62,071 bases of DNA, taken from the NCBI RefSeq assembly GCF_000308715.1, contig NZ_BAGH01000609.1, positions 1 to 62,071 of the forward strand. Direction: 5' to 3'. Positions 1-8,071 of this stretch are shown here, in pieces. The translations under genes and the position numbers were made by a program. Origin of the DNA: Nocardia tenerifensis NBRC 101015 (GTDB lineage: Bacteria; Actinomycetota; Actinomycetes; Mycobacteriales; Mycobacteriaceae). The first letter of the stretch is position 1. Each line of letters starts with the position of its first letter. The notes below the pieces were generated by a model. It worked only from the letters and a program-made list of their open reading frames with translations, was not told the DNA's origin and searched no databases.

Positions 1-452
1 ACCGCAGGACTTCTGCGCGGCCACCGCCACCGGGATTCCGGCTCAGACCGCCGATATTGCTCCCGAACCGCGATGAACCATTCGGCGGCGACTTGCGCTG
101 CCCTGAGCGGGGCGATGTTATCGCGGCGCAGTCCGTCCGAGCCGGTGTCAATGCCCGCTTCGGCGAACCGAACACCGTCGTCGCCGAGGATGTCTGTCGG
201 ACTCCAGCCGCCACGGAGGGATACGCCGTCATAGTCGACACGCAGGATGTCACGGATGCGGCCGGTGTCGTCTTCGAAGTCGAGGGAGGCGATCACCCAC
301 AGCGTGCCGTCGTCATCCGCGTAGTACCAATCCTCGATGTCGGGCACTCGTGCTCGCAACGCGGCGAAGAACCTCAGTTCGTCGGAGGTTGGATCCTGAA
401 CGCGCACCGTGCCATTGTGTCCGATTTCTCCCCGTTGCGGTGGCCGCGACAT
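1..452 (-). CDS. Hypothetical protein, 3' end cut off by window edge
   Basis: Reading the minus strand from an ATG at 452 gives an open frame that runs off the left edge, about 150 residues. An in-frame TAA lies four codons upstream of this ATG, so it is the earliest ATG start; a GTG 15 codons further in follows a GGGGAG sequence and is the alternative. The product is acidic and soluble, with segments such as DELRFFAALRARVPD, DWYYADDDGTLW and AAEWFIAVREQY, and no signal peptide or membrane segment. Codon use (G/C in third positions) supports coding in this frame rather than in the plus-strand frames over the same bases. I do not recognise the family. It is divergent from the P450 gene at 797. 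Confidence 0.65.
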   Translation of the reverse strand, partial: MSRPPQRGEIGHNGTVRVQDPTSDELRFFAALRARVPDIEDWYYADDDGTLWVIASLDFEDDTGRIRDILRVDYDGVSLRGGWSPTDILGDDGVRFAEAGIDTGSDGLRRDNIAPLRAAQVAAEWFIAVREQYRRSEPESRWRWPRRSPA

Positions 453-796
453 ACTGGGCAATTACGGTCCCAGTACTATCGAAATCCGCCAGCGAAGGGC
501 GTAGTGTTCGTATCCCCCCTCCACGCACCATGAGAGCCGAAATCTCCTGCAAGACAAGGCGTTTAGTCTCTTCTTGTATCGGTAGGTGATTTGAACTCCA
601 CGAGACGGGTCACATCACCGAATGGTGTGGCCGAAGGAGTCCGGCCGGAGGGTTGTATCGCCCGCGCGGAACCCGAGCAGGTCGCGATGGTCGGGAACCT
701 GCACCGGTGAAACACTCGACCCGGCCGCCGCGGGGGTTAACCAGTGGGGGCTCGACCGTCTACGGTGGATTGGACGTCGAAGGGAATTGTCGCGTT
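453..796. other. Divergent intergenic region upstream of the P450
   Basis: This stretch separates the minus-strand hypothetical gene from the P450 and must hold both promoters. I see no convincing reading frame. AGGGAA at about 781-786 is the likely ribosome binding site of the P450. A short stretch near 500-533 resembles the T-arm and CACCA end of a tRNA but cannot fold as one. Confidence 0.5.
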
Positions 797-2185
797 GTGA
801 ACGAGTTTCCGTACCCGCCTAACAGACTTCCCGTGCTCGGTGATGTGTTGTCGCTCAACCCCGGTAAGCCGGTTCAGTCGATGACTGAGCTTGCGGACAA
901 GCTCGGTCCCGTCTATGAGTTGCGTTTCGGTCCGATGCGGATGGTGATCGTCAACAGTGCGGAACTCGCCGACGATGTGCAGTCGGAAGCCTTGTGGGAG
1001 AAGGAGTTCGGGCCGCCGATCCGGCGCCTGCGGAAGGTGGTCCGCACGGGGTTGATCGCTGCGGAGACCGAGGATCCGCAGTGGGGGGCCGCGCACCGCG
1101 TCCTCATGCCGGGGTTCAGCCGCGAGGCGATGCGCGGATACCACGAGACGATGGTGCAGGTGGTCGCTGAGCTGATACGTAGGTGGGAGCACGGCGGTGG
1201 TCCCGTCGACGTTGCGGGCGAAATGAGCTCCATGGCACTGGAAGTCATCGCACGCGCGGGTTTCGGACACAGCTTCACGAGGCTCGACGAGCCGCCTGCG
1301 GGCAACGGTCTGCCGGTCGTGAAACTGATGGTCGACGTGCTCCGGTACGCCAGTCGCCCGGTTTCGGTGAAGCTCGTCGATGCGACGATCGGTCGGATCG
1401 CCCTGTTGCGTCACCGGCGCAACGTCTCCGAGCTTCAGCGAATCGCCGACAACCTGATCGGCGATTGTCCGCCGGTGCCCGCCGGTTCGCCGAATCTGTT
1501 GCAGCGCATGAGGGATACGCCGGACCCGGACACCGGGCAACGGCTGTCGCGGACGGTCGTGCGAGACCAGGTGCTCACCTTTCTGATCGCCGGCCACGAA
1601 ACCAGCGCGAACACCCTGACTTTCGCGCTGCACGCGCTGGGGGACCGGCCGGACATAGTCGAACGTGTGCGTGCGGAGATCGACGCTGTCGCCGGAGGCG
1701 ACCCCGCGACGCTCACCTATGATCAGGTGGCGAAGCTGCAGTTTCTGCGTCGAGTTGTCGACGAGATCCTGCGACTGTGGCCGGTGGCGGGCGGGTACTT
1801 CCGGCGCCCCAAACAGGACACATACCTGGGGGAGCATCGCATCGGTCGTGGCGCATGGGTGTATGTGAATCTTCTTGCCGTACACCGTGATAAGCGCGCG
1901 TGGGGGCCCGACGCCGATCGGTTCGAACCGGATCGGTTCGCCCCGGGCGCTACCCCGCGGCGCACGGCGGGGGCGTACAAGCCGTTCGGCATCGGATTGC
2001 GTTCGTGTATCGGGCGCCAGTTCGCGATCCATGAAGTCATGCTGACCCTCGCGCACGTGCTGTACGCATTCGACTTGGAGCCGGATCCGAAGTATCGACT
2101 CTCGGTCGACGAGTTCGTGACGCTGAAACCGGCTGGGCTCAGGATGCGGATGCGTCCCCGGAATCAGCTTCGTGAAAGGCTATGA
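797..2185 (+). CDS. Cytochrome P450, CYP102 (BM3) haem-domain-like
   Basis: A 462-residue P450 mono-oxygenase. The haem-ligand motif PFGIGLRSCIG has Cys404 as thiolate ligand, the I-helix oxygen-binding motif is AGHETSAN, and the K-helix ExxR is EILR. The N-terminal half (GKPVQ, ADKLG, FSREAMRGYH) follows the pattern of the BM3 haem domain, a fatty-acid hydroxylase, but there is no fused reductase, so separate redox partners are needed and none is encoded here. I chose the GTG at 797 (AGGGAA about 11 bases upstream) because the frame further 5' to 653 codes for unrelated sequence. Placed 3 kb before the lipid/PKS cluster in the same orientation, it may hydroxylate the fatty-acyl part of that product; this is inference. 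Confidence 0.9.
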   Translation: MNEFPYPPNRLPVLGDVLSLNPGKPVQSMTELADKLGPVYELRFGPMRMVIVNSAELADDVQSEALWEKEFGPPIRRLRKVVRTGLIAAETEDPQWGAAHRVLMPGFSREAMRGYHETMVQVVAELIRRWEHGGGPVDVAGEMSSMALEVIARAGFGHSFTRLDEPPAGNGLPVVKLMVDVLRYASRPVSVKLVDATIGRIALLRHRRNVSELQRIADNLIGDCPPVPAGSPNLLQRMRDTPDPDTGQRLSRTVVRDQVLTFLIAGHETSANTLTFALHALGDRPDIVERVRAEIDAVAGGDPATLTYDQVAKLQFLRRVVDEILRLWPVAGGYFRRPKQDTYLGEHRIGRGAWVYVNLLAVHRDKRAWGPDADRFEPDRFAPGATPRRTAGAYKPFGIGLRSCIGRQFAIHEVMLTLAHVLYAFDLEPDPKYRLSVDEFVTLKPAGLRMRMRPRNQLRERL

Positions 2186-2934
2186 CTAATGCCTCCCGCC
2201 GAGATGGTGACCGCGGTCGTCGCCCACACCGCGGCCAGGACCCGTCCGGTAATCAAGGCGGGCTTGGGGTGGCCCGACGAGCGGCCGGTCGGCTGAGATC
2301 GACCGGGCGCGACCATAACCGCGTCTGGCGGTCGTCACATCCACCGCGTCGACAATGGGACCACCGCGGCGGCGATACGCGATCAAACGCGATCCGCTGG
2401 TCGGTCGCCGCCTCGCGGGCACGCCGGTGACGGCTGTCGGCAATGTGCTGAACACCAGGTGAGTGGCGGCACGGGACAGAAAAGTTGATGTCCAAGACGA
2501 GAATAACGTGTGGATTCTTCTCTCCTGAAATAGTATTCGAGTTCAGACGAGGGGTGGGGTGCCGCGTGCGCAGCGTGTCGGCCTGCGTCGGACGGGGAGT
2601 GTCAGGTCTTGATGAGTTCGATTGACGAGCACGGCACGCAGGTGCTGCCGGATGGTGCGGGCACTGGAAGGAATCCGATACGGTGGTATCGGCGGCGTCG
2701 GCCCTGCTCCTCGAAGCCGATGACATCGCGTGCTCGGATTCCGCGAATCCGTGGCCGCACGGGGAAGATCACCGAGGACATCGCCGCCGTGGATGACGAT
2801 CATTGCTCAACTCCGGCCGCGAACGTGGACGCGGCCGCGTGCGCGGTGCGTAAAGGACCCGGCCGCACGAGTGGTACCGGCCCCGGCGGGCCGAATTCGG
2901 TCCGCCCGAGGAATGAACACAGGAGGCAATGAAA
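2186..2934. other. Intergenic region with probable gene remnants
   Basis: There is no full gene here. A 34-codon ORF at 2189-2293 ends a short peptide containing EMVTAVVAHTAARTRP, which resembles the C-terminal end of a short-chain dehydrogenase. A second short frame at 2354-2452 reads RRYAIKRDPLVGRRL followed by GTPVTAVGNVLNTR. Both look like truncated tails rather than working genes. The rest (about 2460-2920) has no supported frame and should contain the promoter of the hydrolase gene that follows. Confidence 0.4.
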
Positions 2935-3774
2935 ATGTTCGAAGTGCAACTTCCAGCGGGCACCATCGAATACGAGGACACCGGTGGCGACGGACCGGTG
3001 CTGGTGTTCATTCACGGACTGCTGATGGACGGTTCGGGTTGGCGGCATGTGGTGGGCAAGCTGCGCACCGAATACCGATGTATCGTCCCGACGTGGCCGC
3101 TCGGCGGACATCGCAAACCCATGAACAAGGACGCGGATTTGTCCTTCCTCGGTATGGCCGGGTTGGTCGGGGACTTCCTCGACGCACTCGATCTGCGGAA
3201 TGTCACGCTGGTCCAAAACGATTGGGGCGGTGCGCAGCTGCTGCTCGGCACGCGGGGCAGCGACCGCGTCGGCCGGCTCGTGCTGACCTCGTGCGAAGCG
3301 TTCGACAACTATCCGCCCAAGCCCGCACGCCTCATCGTCGCGGCCGCGAAGGTGCCCGGCGGGTTGCGTACCGCGATGGCGCTGCTCAATAGCCCGCTGG
3401 GACGGCGCGGACCCGCCACCTGGGGGTGGATGAGCAAGCGTCCGGTGCCGAGGGAGGTGATCGACGGCTGGTTCCGGCCGGCGACGGTCGATCGCGATAT
3501 CCGGCGGGACCTGACCAAGTATCTGACCACGGTGCCGCCGCGCGCCACGCTGCTCGAGATCGCTCAGCGCAACGCGGCCTTCACCGGGCCGGTGCTGATC
3601 GCCTGGGCGGTCGAGGACAAGATGATGCCGATCGCATACGGCCGTCGCCTCGCCGAACTCTATCCCGACGCCCGGCTGGTGGAGATCGAGGACAGCTACA
3701 CGCTGCTGGCCGAGGATCAGCCGGAGCGGCTCACCGAGGCCATCAGCGAGTTCCTAGGCGCCACGAGGTCATGA
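2935..3774 (+). CDS. Alpha/beta hydrolase, haloalkane-dehalogenase-like, with altered triad
   Basis: A 279-residue alpha/beta-hydrolase-fold protein. The oxyanion-loop motif is FIHGLLMDGSGW and the nucleophile elbow is QNDWGG, so the nucleophile is Asp96, as in haloalkane dehalogenases and epoxide hydrolases. At the place of the catalytic His (normally GHF before a QEE or EDQP stretch) the sequence reads EDSYTLLAEDQPE, with Tyr255 and no His. The fold should be intact but the classic Asp-His hydrolysis step may not work. AGGAGG at 2920-2925 is nine bases from the ATG at 2935 and only three from the ATG at 2929, which decides the start. It overlaps the next gene by four bases (ATGA), so they form a two-gene operon. 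Confidence 0.85.
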   Translation: MFEVQLPAGTIEYEDTGGDGPVLVFIHGLLMDGSGWRHVVGKLRTEYRCIVPTWPLGGHRKPMNKDADLSFLGMAGLVGDFLDALDLRNVTLVQNDWGGAQLLLGTRGSDRVGRLVLTSCEAFDNYPPKPARLIVAAAKVPGGLRTAMALLNSPLGRRGPATWGWMSKRPVPREVIDGWFRPATVDRDIRRDLTKYLTTVPPRATLLEIAQRNAAFTGPVLIAWAVEDKMMPIAYGRRLAELYPDARLVEIEDSYTLLAEDQPERLTEAISEFLGATRS

Positions 3775-4205
3775 TGGAAGCGGTGTCATCCCATACGAAT
3801 GAATCGGCAACGGTCGGCGAGCGCCGAAAGCGGTTGCTGTTCATCGGCATTCTCGGATATCTGTTCGGCTATGGCACGCATTCGGTCGTGCACTGCGTGA
3901 GCCTGATGCACATGACGCCGATGCCGACGATTATCGCGGGATCACTTGCCTGGCTGCTGTTCGTCCTGCTGGTCGTGGCGGTCCGCCGCGGCCATCGACT
4001 CGCGGCCCAGGCCGAGGTGTTCCTCGGCGGTGTCACGCTGGCCGGGCTATTCGCCGTCCATCTGCTCCCGGACTGGGGGCCGTTCAGTATGCCGTGGTGG
4101 AACAGCGGCACAACGGTCGTCATGTGGCTGTCGCTGACGGCGGCGACGATCGGTTCCGTCATCATGATCATCGCGGGATGGCAGGCCCGCACCGCTGTTC
4201 GATAG
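3771..4205 (+). CDS. Small four-helix membrane protein
   Basis: A 144-residue hydrophobic protein. After a polar N-terminus ending GERRKR there are four likely membrane helices: LLFIGILGYLFGYG, IIAGSLAWLLFVLLVVAV, VFLGGVTLAGLFAVHLL and VVMWLSLTAATIGSVIMII. Several His residues sit at helix ends, including HSVVHCV. I do not recognise the family. The ATG overlaps the stop of the hydrolase gene (ATGA), indicating translational coupling. The pair is followed by strong hairpins, so they are a self-contained unit. Confidence 0.75.
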   Translation: MMEAVSSHTNESATVGERRKRLLFIGILGYLFGYGTHSVVHCVSLMHMTPMPTIIAGSLAWLLFVLLVVAVRRGHRLAAQAEVFLGGVTLAGLFAVHLLPDWGPFSMPWWNSGTTVVMWLSLTAATIGSVIMIIAGWQARTAVR

Positions 4206-4208
4206 CTA

Positions 4209-4260
4209 GGAGATCGGCCGCCCGCGATCTCCCGACGCCGATAATTCGTCGTCGGGAGAT
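4209..4260 (+). terminator. Tandem, mutually exclusive hairpins; likely terminator
   Basis: Two inverted repeats share a middle arm. GGAGATCG (4209-4216) pairs with CGATCTCC (4225-4232), and ATCTCCCGACG (4227-4237) pairs perfectly with CGTCGGGAGAT (4250-4260) over 11 bp with a 12-base loop. Only one stem can form at a time. Position between the membrane protein gene and a convergent minus-strand gene fits a bidirectional terminator. There is no U-tract, as is common in actinobacteria. Confidence 0.6.
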
Positions 4261-4393
4261 GTGGAAGTCTGTTCGCCGCAGCCCGCTCGGTCGGTGCGAT
4301 GCGGGCTGCTTCGCGGAGGCCGGAACAGCGGGCTCGACGCCAGGAGATTCGCAGCGTCGGGGATGACCACGACCCCGGGCTCCGGCAGCTCGG

Positions 4394-4600
4394 TCAGATG
4401 AGTCCCATTCGGGCCGCGATGACGCCGGCTTCGAATCTGCTGCGCGCTCCGAGATGCCCCATGAGTTGGTGTGTCAAACGTCGAACCGTGCGCACCGATA
4501 AATTCATCCGACGAGCTGCGGCTTCGTCGGTGTGTCCCTCACAAAGCAGTCGAATGAGCACGAGCTCGCGTGCACTCGGCGGTGTATCTCGAACCACCAT
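4394..4600 (-). CDS. Very small LuxR-family HTH protein
   Basis: Only a LuxR-type DNA-binding domain is present, about 68 residues. PSARELVLIRLLCEGHTDEA is followed by RMNLSVRTVRRLTHQLMGHL (recognition region) and ARSRFEAGVIAARMG. There is no receiver, PAS or AAA domain. The frame stays open up to 4954, but those codons have relaxed third-position GC and no domain-like features, whereas AGGGGG lies 3 to 6 bases before the ATG at 4600 (or GTG at 4597). I therefore call the short form; the 186-residue form is the alternative. Divergent from the cluster at 5137, it is the closest regulator to that cluster and may bind the intervening control region. Confidence 0.65.
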   Translation of the reverse strand: MVVRDTPPSARELVLIRLLCEGHTDEAAARRMNLSVRTVRRLTHQLMGHLGARSRFEAGVIAARMGLI

Positions 4601-5136
4601 GCACCCCCTCATGACTAGTTCTGAATAGCCACCTGTCTGTCCGTGCTCCAAGGCGGCTGGCAGACCCCCGGTCGAACGTGCTGCCGACCCGATGTTATTT
4701 GCGATTCCGGGCGTTCGCAACCCGCATTGGAGCAAACCTGCAGCTTTACAGCTGAACTCTCCATTCGACCGGCTCTGCGGAATACGGGCAATCCGCTGGT
4801 AACCCTTTTTGCTTGCAGTCAATCTTGGGGGGTTTGCGTCATACCAATTCTCGAGATTCGTCGTGTATAATTTCAGCTCCTGTTCGCGGGAAGTGTCCAT
4901 CGAATGGGAGACGTCGATTCTTGCCTCCCGGTCATGTTCGACGTGCGGGGGCAAGCCTCATTGGCGCATTGGCCGCAAGCGGCCATCCGGTTGCGCCGGT
5001 GCCGAGGTCATGTTGTAGTCGAATACAACATCGTCGGCGCGAATGAATTGTCGAACGGCCGACGTGCCATCGCCCGGGGCCTCCGGGCGCATTGTTGATC
5101 CGAACATCGGCACCACATCGAGGGGGCGGCAATCAA
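4601..5136. promoter_or_regulatory. Control region of the lipid/PKS cluster
   Basis: A stretch clearly richer in A+T than its surroundings, between the divergent LuxR-type gene and the first cluster gene. It contains a perfect TATAAT at 4866-4871 on the plus strand, with no good -35 hexamer at standard spacing, and a palindrome at 5010-5031 (separate entry). No ORF here has convincing codon use. This is the likely promoter region of the long cluster operon. Confidence 0.55.
5010..5031. promoter_or_regulatory. Candidate operator palindrome
   Basis: A perfect inverted repeat with 8-bp arms: ATGTTGTA, a six-base spacer, then TACAACAT. Dyad length and A/T-rich arms suit a dimeric TetR- or LuxR-type regulator. 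It lies 105 bases before the ACP start and about 140 bases after the TATAAT box, so it could act as a roadblock or overlap a second promoter. Which protein binds is unknown. Confidence 0.5.
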
Positions 5137-5382
5137 ATGATCGAGCTCGAAGAACTCGTCATTCTTATTCGCAAACAACTGCGTGGCCGTCAGGATGAAA
5201 TTCCACTGACCGAGGATACCGTGATCGCCGATATCGGTTTGTCCAGCCTGCAGTTCGCCGACATCGTCTTCACGCTGGAGGAGGAGTACGAGGTCGAGTT
5301 CGACCCGGCGAAGGCTGCCAGCGCCAAGACCGTCGGTGACGTGATCGCGGTTGCCAACTCCGCGATCGCCGCGAGTCTGTAG
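5137..5382 (+). CDS. Free-standing acyl carrier protein
   Basis: An 81-residue acidic four-helix carrier protein. The phosphopantetheine site is in IGLSSLQFADI, the second Ser aligning with the Ser of the usual DSL motif; the preceding Asp is replaced by Ser. The following helix VFTLEEEYEVEF is typical. The ATG at 5137 follows GAGGGGGCGG at good distance; codons upstream to 5092 are not ACP-like. It is immediately followed by a membrane desaturase and a fatty acyl-AMP ligase, so it most likely carries the fatty acyl starter while it is modified. It needs a phosphopantetheinyl transferase, which is not in this window. Confidence 0.93.
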   Translation: MIELEELVILIRKQLRGRQDEIPLTEDTVIADIGLSSLQFADIVFTLEEEYEVEFDPAKAASAKTVGDVIAVANSAIAASL

Positions 5383-5427
5383 CGACCACGAACACAAGTC
5401 GAAATTGATGAGAGCCGAAGGATCGAG

Positions 5428-6411
5428 ATGGACGGCCGTCGTCACCATGTATTCATTCTTCTGATATCGATCGTGCCCTTGCTCGGTGTTTTCGCGGCGA
5501 TGATCTTGCTGTGGAACAGGTACTTCCATCTGTCGGACCTCGTCGCGTTCGTCGCGATGTATATCGTTGCGGGACTGGGCGTTTCGACGGGCTACCACCG
5601 GCTGTTCGCGCATCGCGCCTTCAAGACGAGCAGGCCTTTACGCATCTTCTTCGCCGTCGCCGGCTCGATCGGGGCGCAAGGCCCGGCGCTGATCTGGACG
5701 GCCCATCATCGCCGTCATCACCGAGTAGCCGATAAGGCCGGTGATCCGCACAGCCCCTATCTCGACCTGGAACCGGGCACCAAGGCCGGTCTCAAGGGCC
5801 TGTGGCACGCGCATCTCGGCTGGCTGTTCGACAAGGAGCTGACCTCGGACCCCGTGCGATACTGCCCGGACCTGGCCCGGGACAAGGACATTCGATGGGC
5901 CTCCAACAACTTCGCCTGGCTCGTCCTGCTCGGCATCGTGCTGCCCGGTTTCATCGGCCTTGCTGTCGGGCACACACCGGCGTCGTTCCTCACCGGCATG
6001 CTCTGGGGTGGGTTGGTCCGGATCTTCGTCGGTAACCACGCGACGTACGCGGTGAACTCGATCGGCCATGTCTTCGGGTCGCGCCGCTTCTCCACACCCG
6101 ATGAATCGCGCAATAACGGCTGGCTCGCCGTCCTGTCCTTCGGGGAGAGCTGGCACAACAACCACCACGCGTTCCCACGCTCGGCGCGCCACGGGTTGCG
6201 CTGGTACGAACTGGACATCAGCGCGATCGTGATCAAGGTACTCGAGCAGCTCCACCTGGTGCACGACGTCATCCGAATCGACCGAGCTCGGCAGAGTCAG
6301 CGTCAAGCCGTGTGGGCGCCGACCGGCGGCGGCCGGTTCGCGCGCTCGACGCCGGCCAAGCCGCTCGCCGAATCGGCCACGAACACGGTGGGAATCGTCG
6401 ATGTGGAGTAG
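5428..6411 (+). CDS. Membrane fatty-acid desaturase (acyl-CoA/ACP delta-9 type)
   Basis: A 327-residue integral-membrane di-iron desaturase. The three histidine boxes are HRLFAH, HHRRHH and HNNHH, all complete. Hydrophobic helices precede box 1 (VFILLISIVPLLGVFAAMIL) and lie between boxes 2 and 3. The size and boxes match stearoyl-CoA/DesA3-type enzymes and also the JamB-type desaturase/acetylenases that act on ACP-bound short fatty acids. Position between an ACP and an acyl-AMP ligase favours an ACP-bound substrate. The start has AAGGA eight bases upstream. A TTA leucine codon at 5638-5640 is rare for this genome. The 3' end overlaps the next gene by 11 bases. Confidence 0.92.
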   Translation: MDGRRHHVFILLISIVPLLGVFAAMILLWNRYFHLSDLVAFVAMYIVAGLGVSTGYHRLFAHRAFKTSRPLRIFFAVAGSIGAQGPALIWTAHHRRHHRVADKAGDPHSPYLDLEPGTKAGLKGLWHAHLGWLFDKELTSDPVRYCPDLARDKDIRWASNNFAWLVLLGIVLPGFIGLAVGHTPASFLTGMLWGGLVRIFVGNHATYAVNSIGHVFGSRRFSTPDESRNNGWLAVLSFGESWHNNHHAFPRSARHGLRWYELDISAIVIKVLEQLHLVHDVIRIDRARQSQRQAVWAPTGGGRFARSTPAKPLAESATNTVGIVDVE

Positions 6412-8071
6412 CGACACCAGCGCGAACGGCCTGTGGCAAGGACTGCTCGGGCAGTCTCGTCCCCGGACGCACTCGCTGATGGCCTGGGAGAACGAAGGAT
6501 ACGTGCGCATCCCGTGGGCAGAGGTTGCCCAGCGCGCGCGGCACATGACCGCGGGACTGCGCCGGCGTGGTGTCGCGCCGGGGACCCGCGTCGCTTCGGT
6601 GCTGACCAACGGCTCGGACGTGGTGTCCGGGGTGCTCGGTATATGGCTTGCCGGTGGCGCCGTGGCTTCGTTGCCGGTGCCGTCCCGTGGCATGGGATTC
6701 GAGGAGTATCTCGCGTCCCTCGGGGTGATGTGCGAACAGCTGGATCCCCAGCTGGTGGTCCTGGACGCGGGGCTGCTCACCACCTTGCCCGAGTGGTTCA
6801 CGGCCAGGTACCAGCTATGTAGTTGGCAGGATCTGCTCGGCTCGGGCGTGGTGGACGAGTGCCCGCCCGGCGATGCGGACGTCGCCTATATCCAGTATTC
6901 GTCGGGCAGTACCGGAGTGCCCAAAGGCTGCGTCCTGACGGCCGGGGCGATCGCTCGGCACATCGACATGTTGCTGTCGTGGATCGGTGTCCGCTTCGGC
7001 GGCGATGTGGTGTCATCCTGGTTGCCCCTGTCCCATGACATGGGAATGTTCGGAACATTGCTGTCCTCGTGGCAGAGCGACAATGACCTGTACTTGTCGA
7101 CGCCCGAGCGGTTCTCGATGTCACCGCGCACCTGGTTCGGCGACATCGCGGAGTACGGCGGCACCATCACCGCCGGTACCAACACGGGTGTTTACTTGTC
7201 CGCCAGAGGATTTCGGCGTGGTGCACGTCCGCGCGGTGCCATCGACATGCGCACGTGCATCATCGGGGCCGAGCGAATCGAATGGCAGACATTGGCATTC
7301 GCGACGGAAGTGCTGGGCGGGTTCGGGCTGACACCCCGAATGTTCATGCCGGCCTACGGAATGGCCGAGGCCACCCTCGCGGTCACCGCTGCTCGACCGG
7401 ACGAACCGCCGCGACGGATGACGGTGGACGCGGTCGAGCTGGCCAGAGGCGAACTGCGGCCGGTCGACAGCGATCACGAGTCGGCGACCAGCATTGTCAG
7501 CGCGGGCCGACCGCTGCACGGCGTCGGTGTCACTGTGCAGGGGGCGGACCGGATCGGCCGAATCCGCATCCAGTCCCCGAGTCTCGGGTCGGGGTACTGG
7601 AACTCCCCGGAGCTGACCGACGCCCACTTCCGTGACGGTGAATTGCTCACCAGTGACCTCGGATTCGTGGTCGAGGACAACCTCTATCTGGTCGGTCGTA
7701 GCGACGACATGATCAATATCGCGGGCCGGAAGGTCTACGCGCGCGGCGTCGAGGAGGCGATCGAGCAGGTCGAGGGAGTCCGACGTGGCTGTTCGACGCT
7801 GGTGGACCGGACGATCGGCGACCGTGCGGCGCTGACGCTGCTGCTGGAGTTGGACGCCGACACCACCGGCCATCGTGAGATCGCGGATCAGGCCGCCTCG
7901 GCCGCGATGTCGAAAGCCGCTGTCGCAGTGGACGAATGCTTGTTCCTCGCACGTGGCGCCCTGCCCAAGACGCCGAGCGGCAAGATCCAGCGCTATCGGT
8001 GCCGTCAACTGCTCGAGGGCGGCGAGCTCGACCCGTGGGCGGTCGTCAGCATGTCGAAAGGCGGATGGTGA
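6401..8071 (+). CDS. Fatty acyl-AMP/ACP ligase (FAAL-like)
   Basis: A 556-residue adenylate-forming enzyme that activates a fatty acid as acyl-AMP and passes it to an ACP. The P-loop-like core motif is YIQYSSGSTGVPKG, and the C-terminal catalytic Lys is in LPKTPSGKIQRYR. Sequence flavour (YAALGVMCEQLDPQ-type N-domain, IIGAERIEW, MPAYGMAEATLAV) is of the FAAL/DIP2 branch rather than acyl-CoA synthetases. Partner candidates are the ACP at 5137 and the N-terminal ACP of the PKS at 19574. It overlaps both neighbours (desaturase by 11 bases, next reductase by 7), so expression is coupled. Together with ACP and desaturase it forms a starter-unit cassette. Confidence 0.9.
   Translation: MWSSDTSANGLWQGLLGQSRPRTHSLMAWENEGYVRIPWAEVAQRARHMTAGLRRRGVAPGTRVASVLTNGSDVVSGVLGIWLAGGAVASLPVPSRGMGFEEYLASLGVMCEQLDPQLVVLDAGLLTTLPEWFTARYQLCSWQDLLGSGVVDECPPGDADVAYIQYSSGSTGVPKGCVLTAGAIARHIDMLLSWIGVRFGGDVVSSWLPLSHDMGMFGTLLSSWQSDNDLYLSTPERFSMSPRTWFGDIAEYGGTITAGTNTGVYLSARGFRRGARPRGAIDMRTCIIGAERIEWQTLAFATEVLGGFGLTPRMFMPAYGMAEATLAVTAARPDEPPRRMTVDAVELARGELRPVDSDHESATSIVSAGRPLHGVGVTVQGADRIGRIRIQSPSLGSGYWNSPELTDAHFRDGELLTSDLGFVVEDNLYLVGRSDDMINIAGRKVYARGVEEAIEQVEGVRRGCSTLVDRTIGDRAALTLLLELDADTTGHREIADQAASAAMSKAAVAVDECLFLARGALPKTPSGKIQRYRCRQLLEGGELDPWAVVSMSKGGW

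Noticed and set aside
460..535. tRNA-like 3' part (TTCGTATC, CACCA) on the plus strand
   Set aside because: The T-stem does not pair, the conserved A in the T-loop is changed, and no matching 5' acceptor strand exists upstream.
737..2056. Long minus-strand open frame opposite the P450
   Set aside because: It is antisense to a clear P450 with all motifs; long antisense frames are expected at this GC content.
2543..2803. Minus-strand short frame that might be an insertion-sequence relic
   Set aside because: No transposase motif, terminal repeats or target duplication could be seen.
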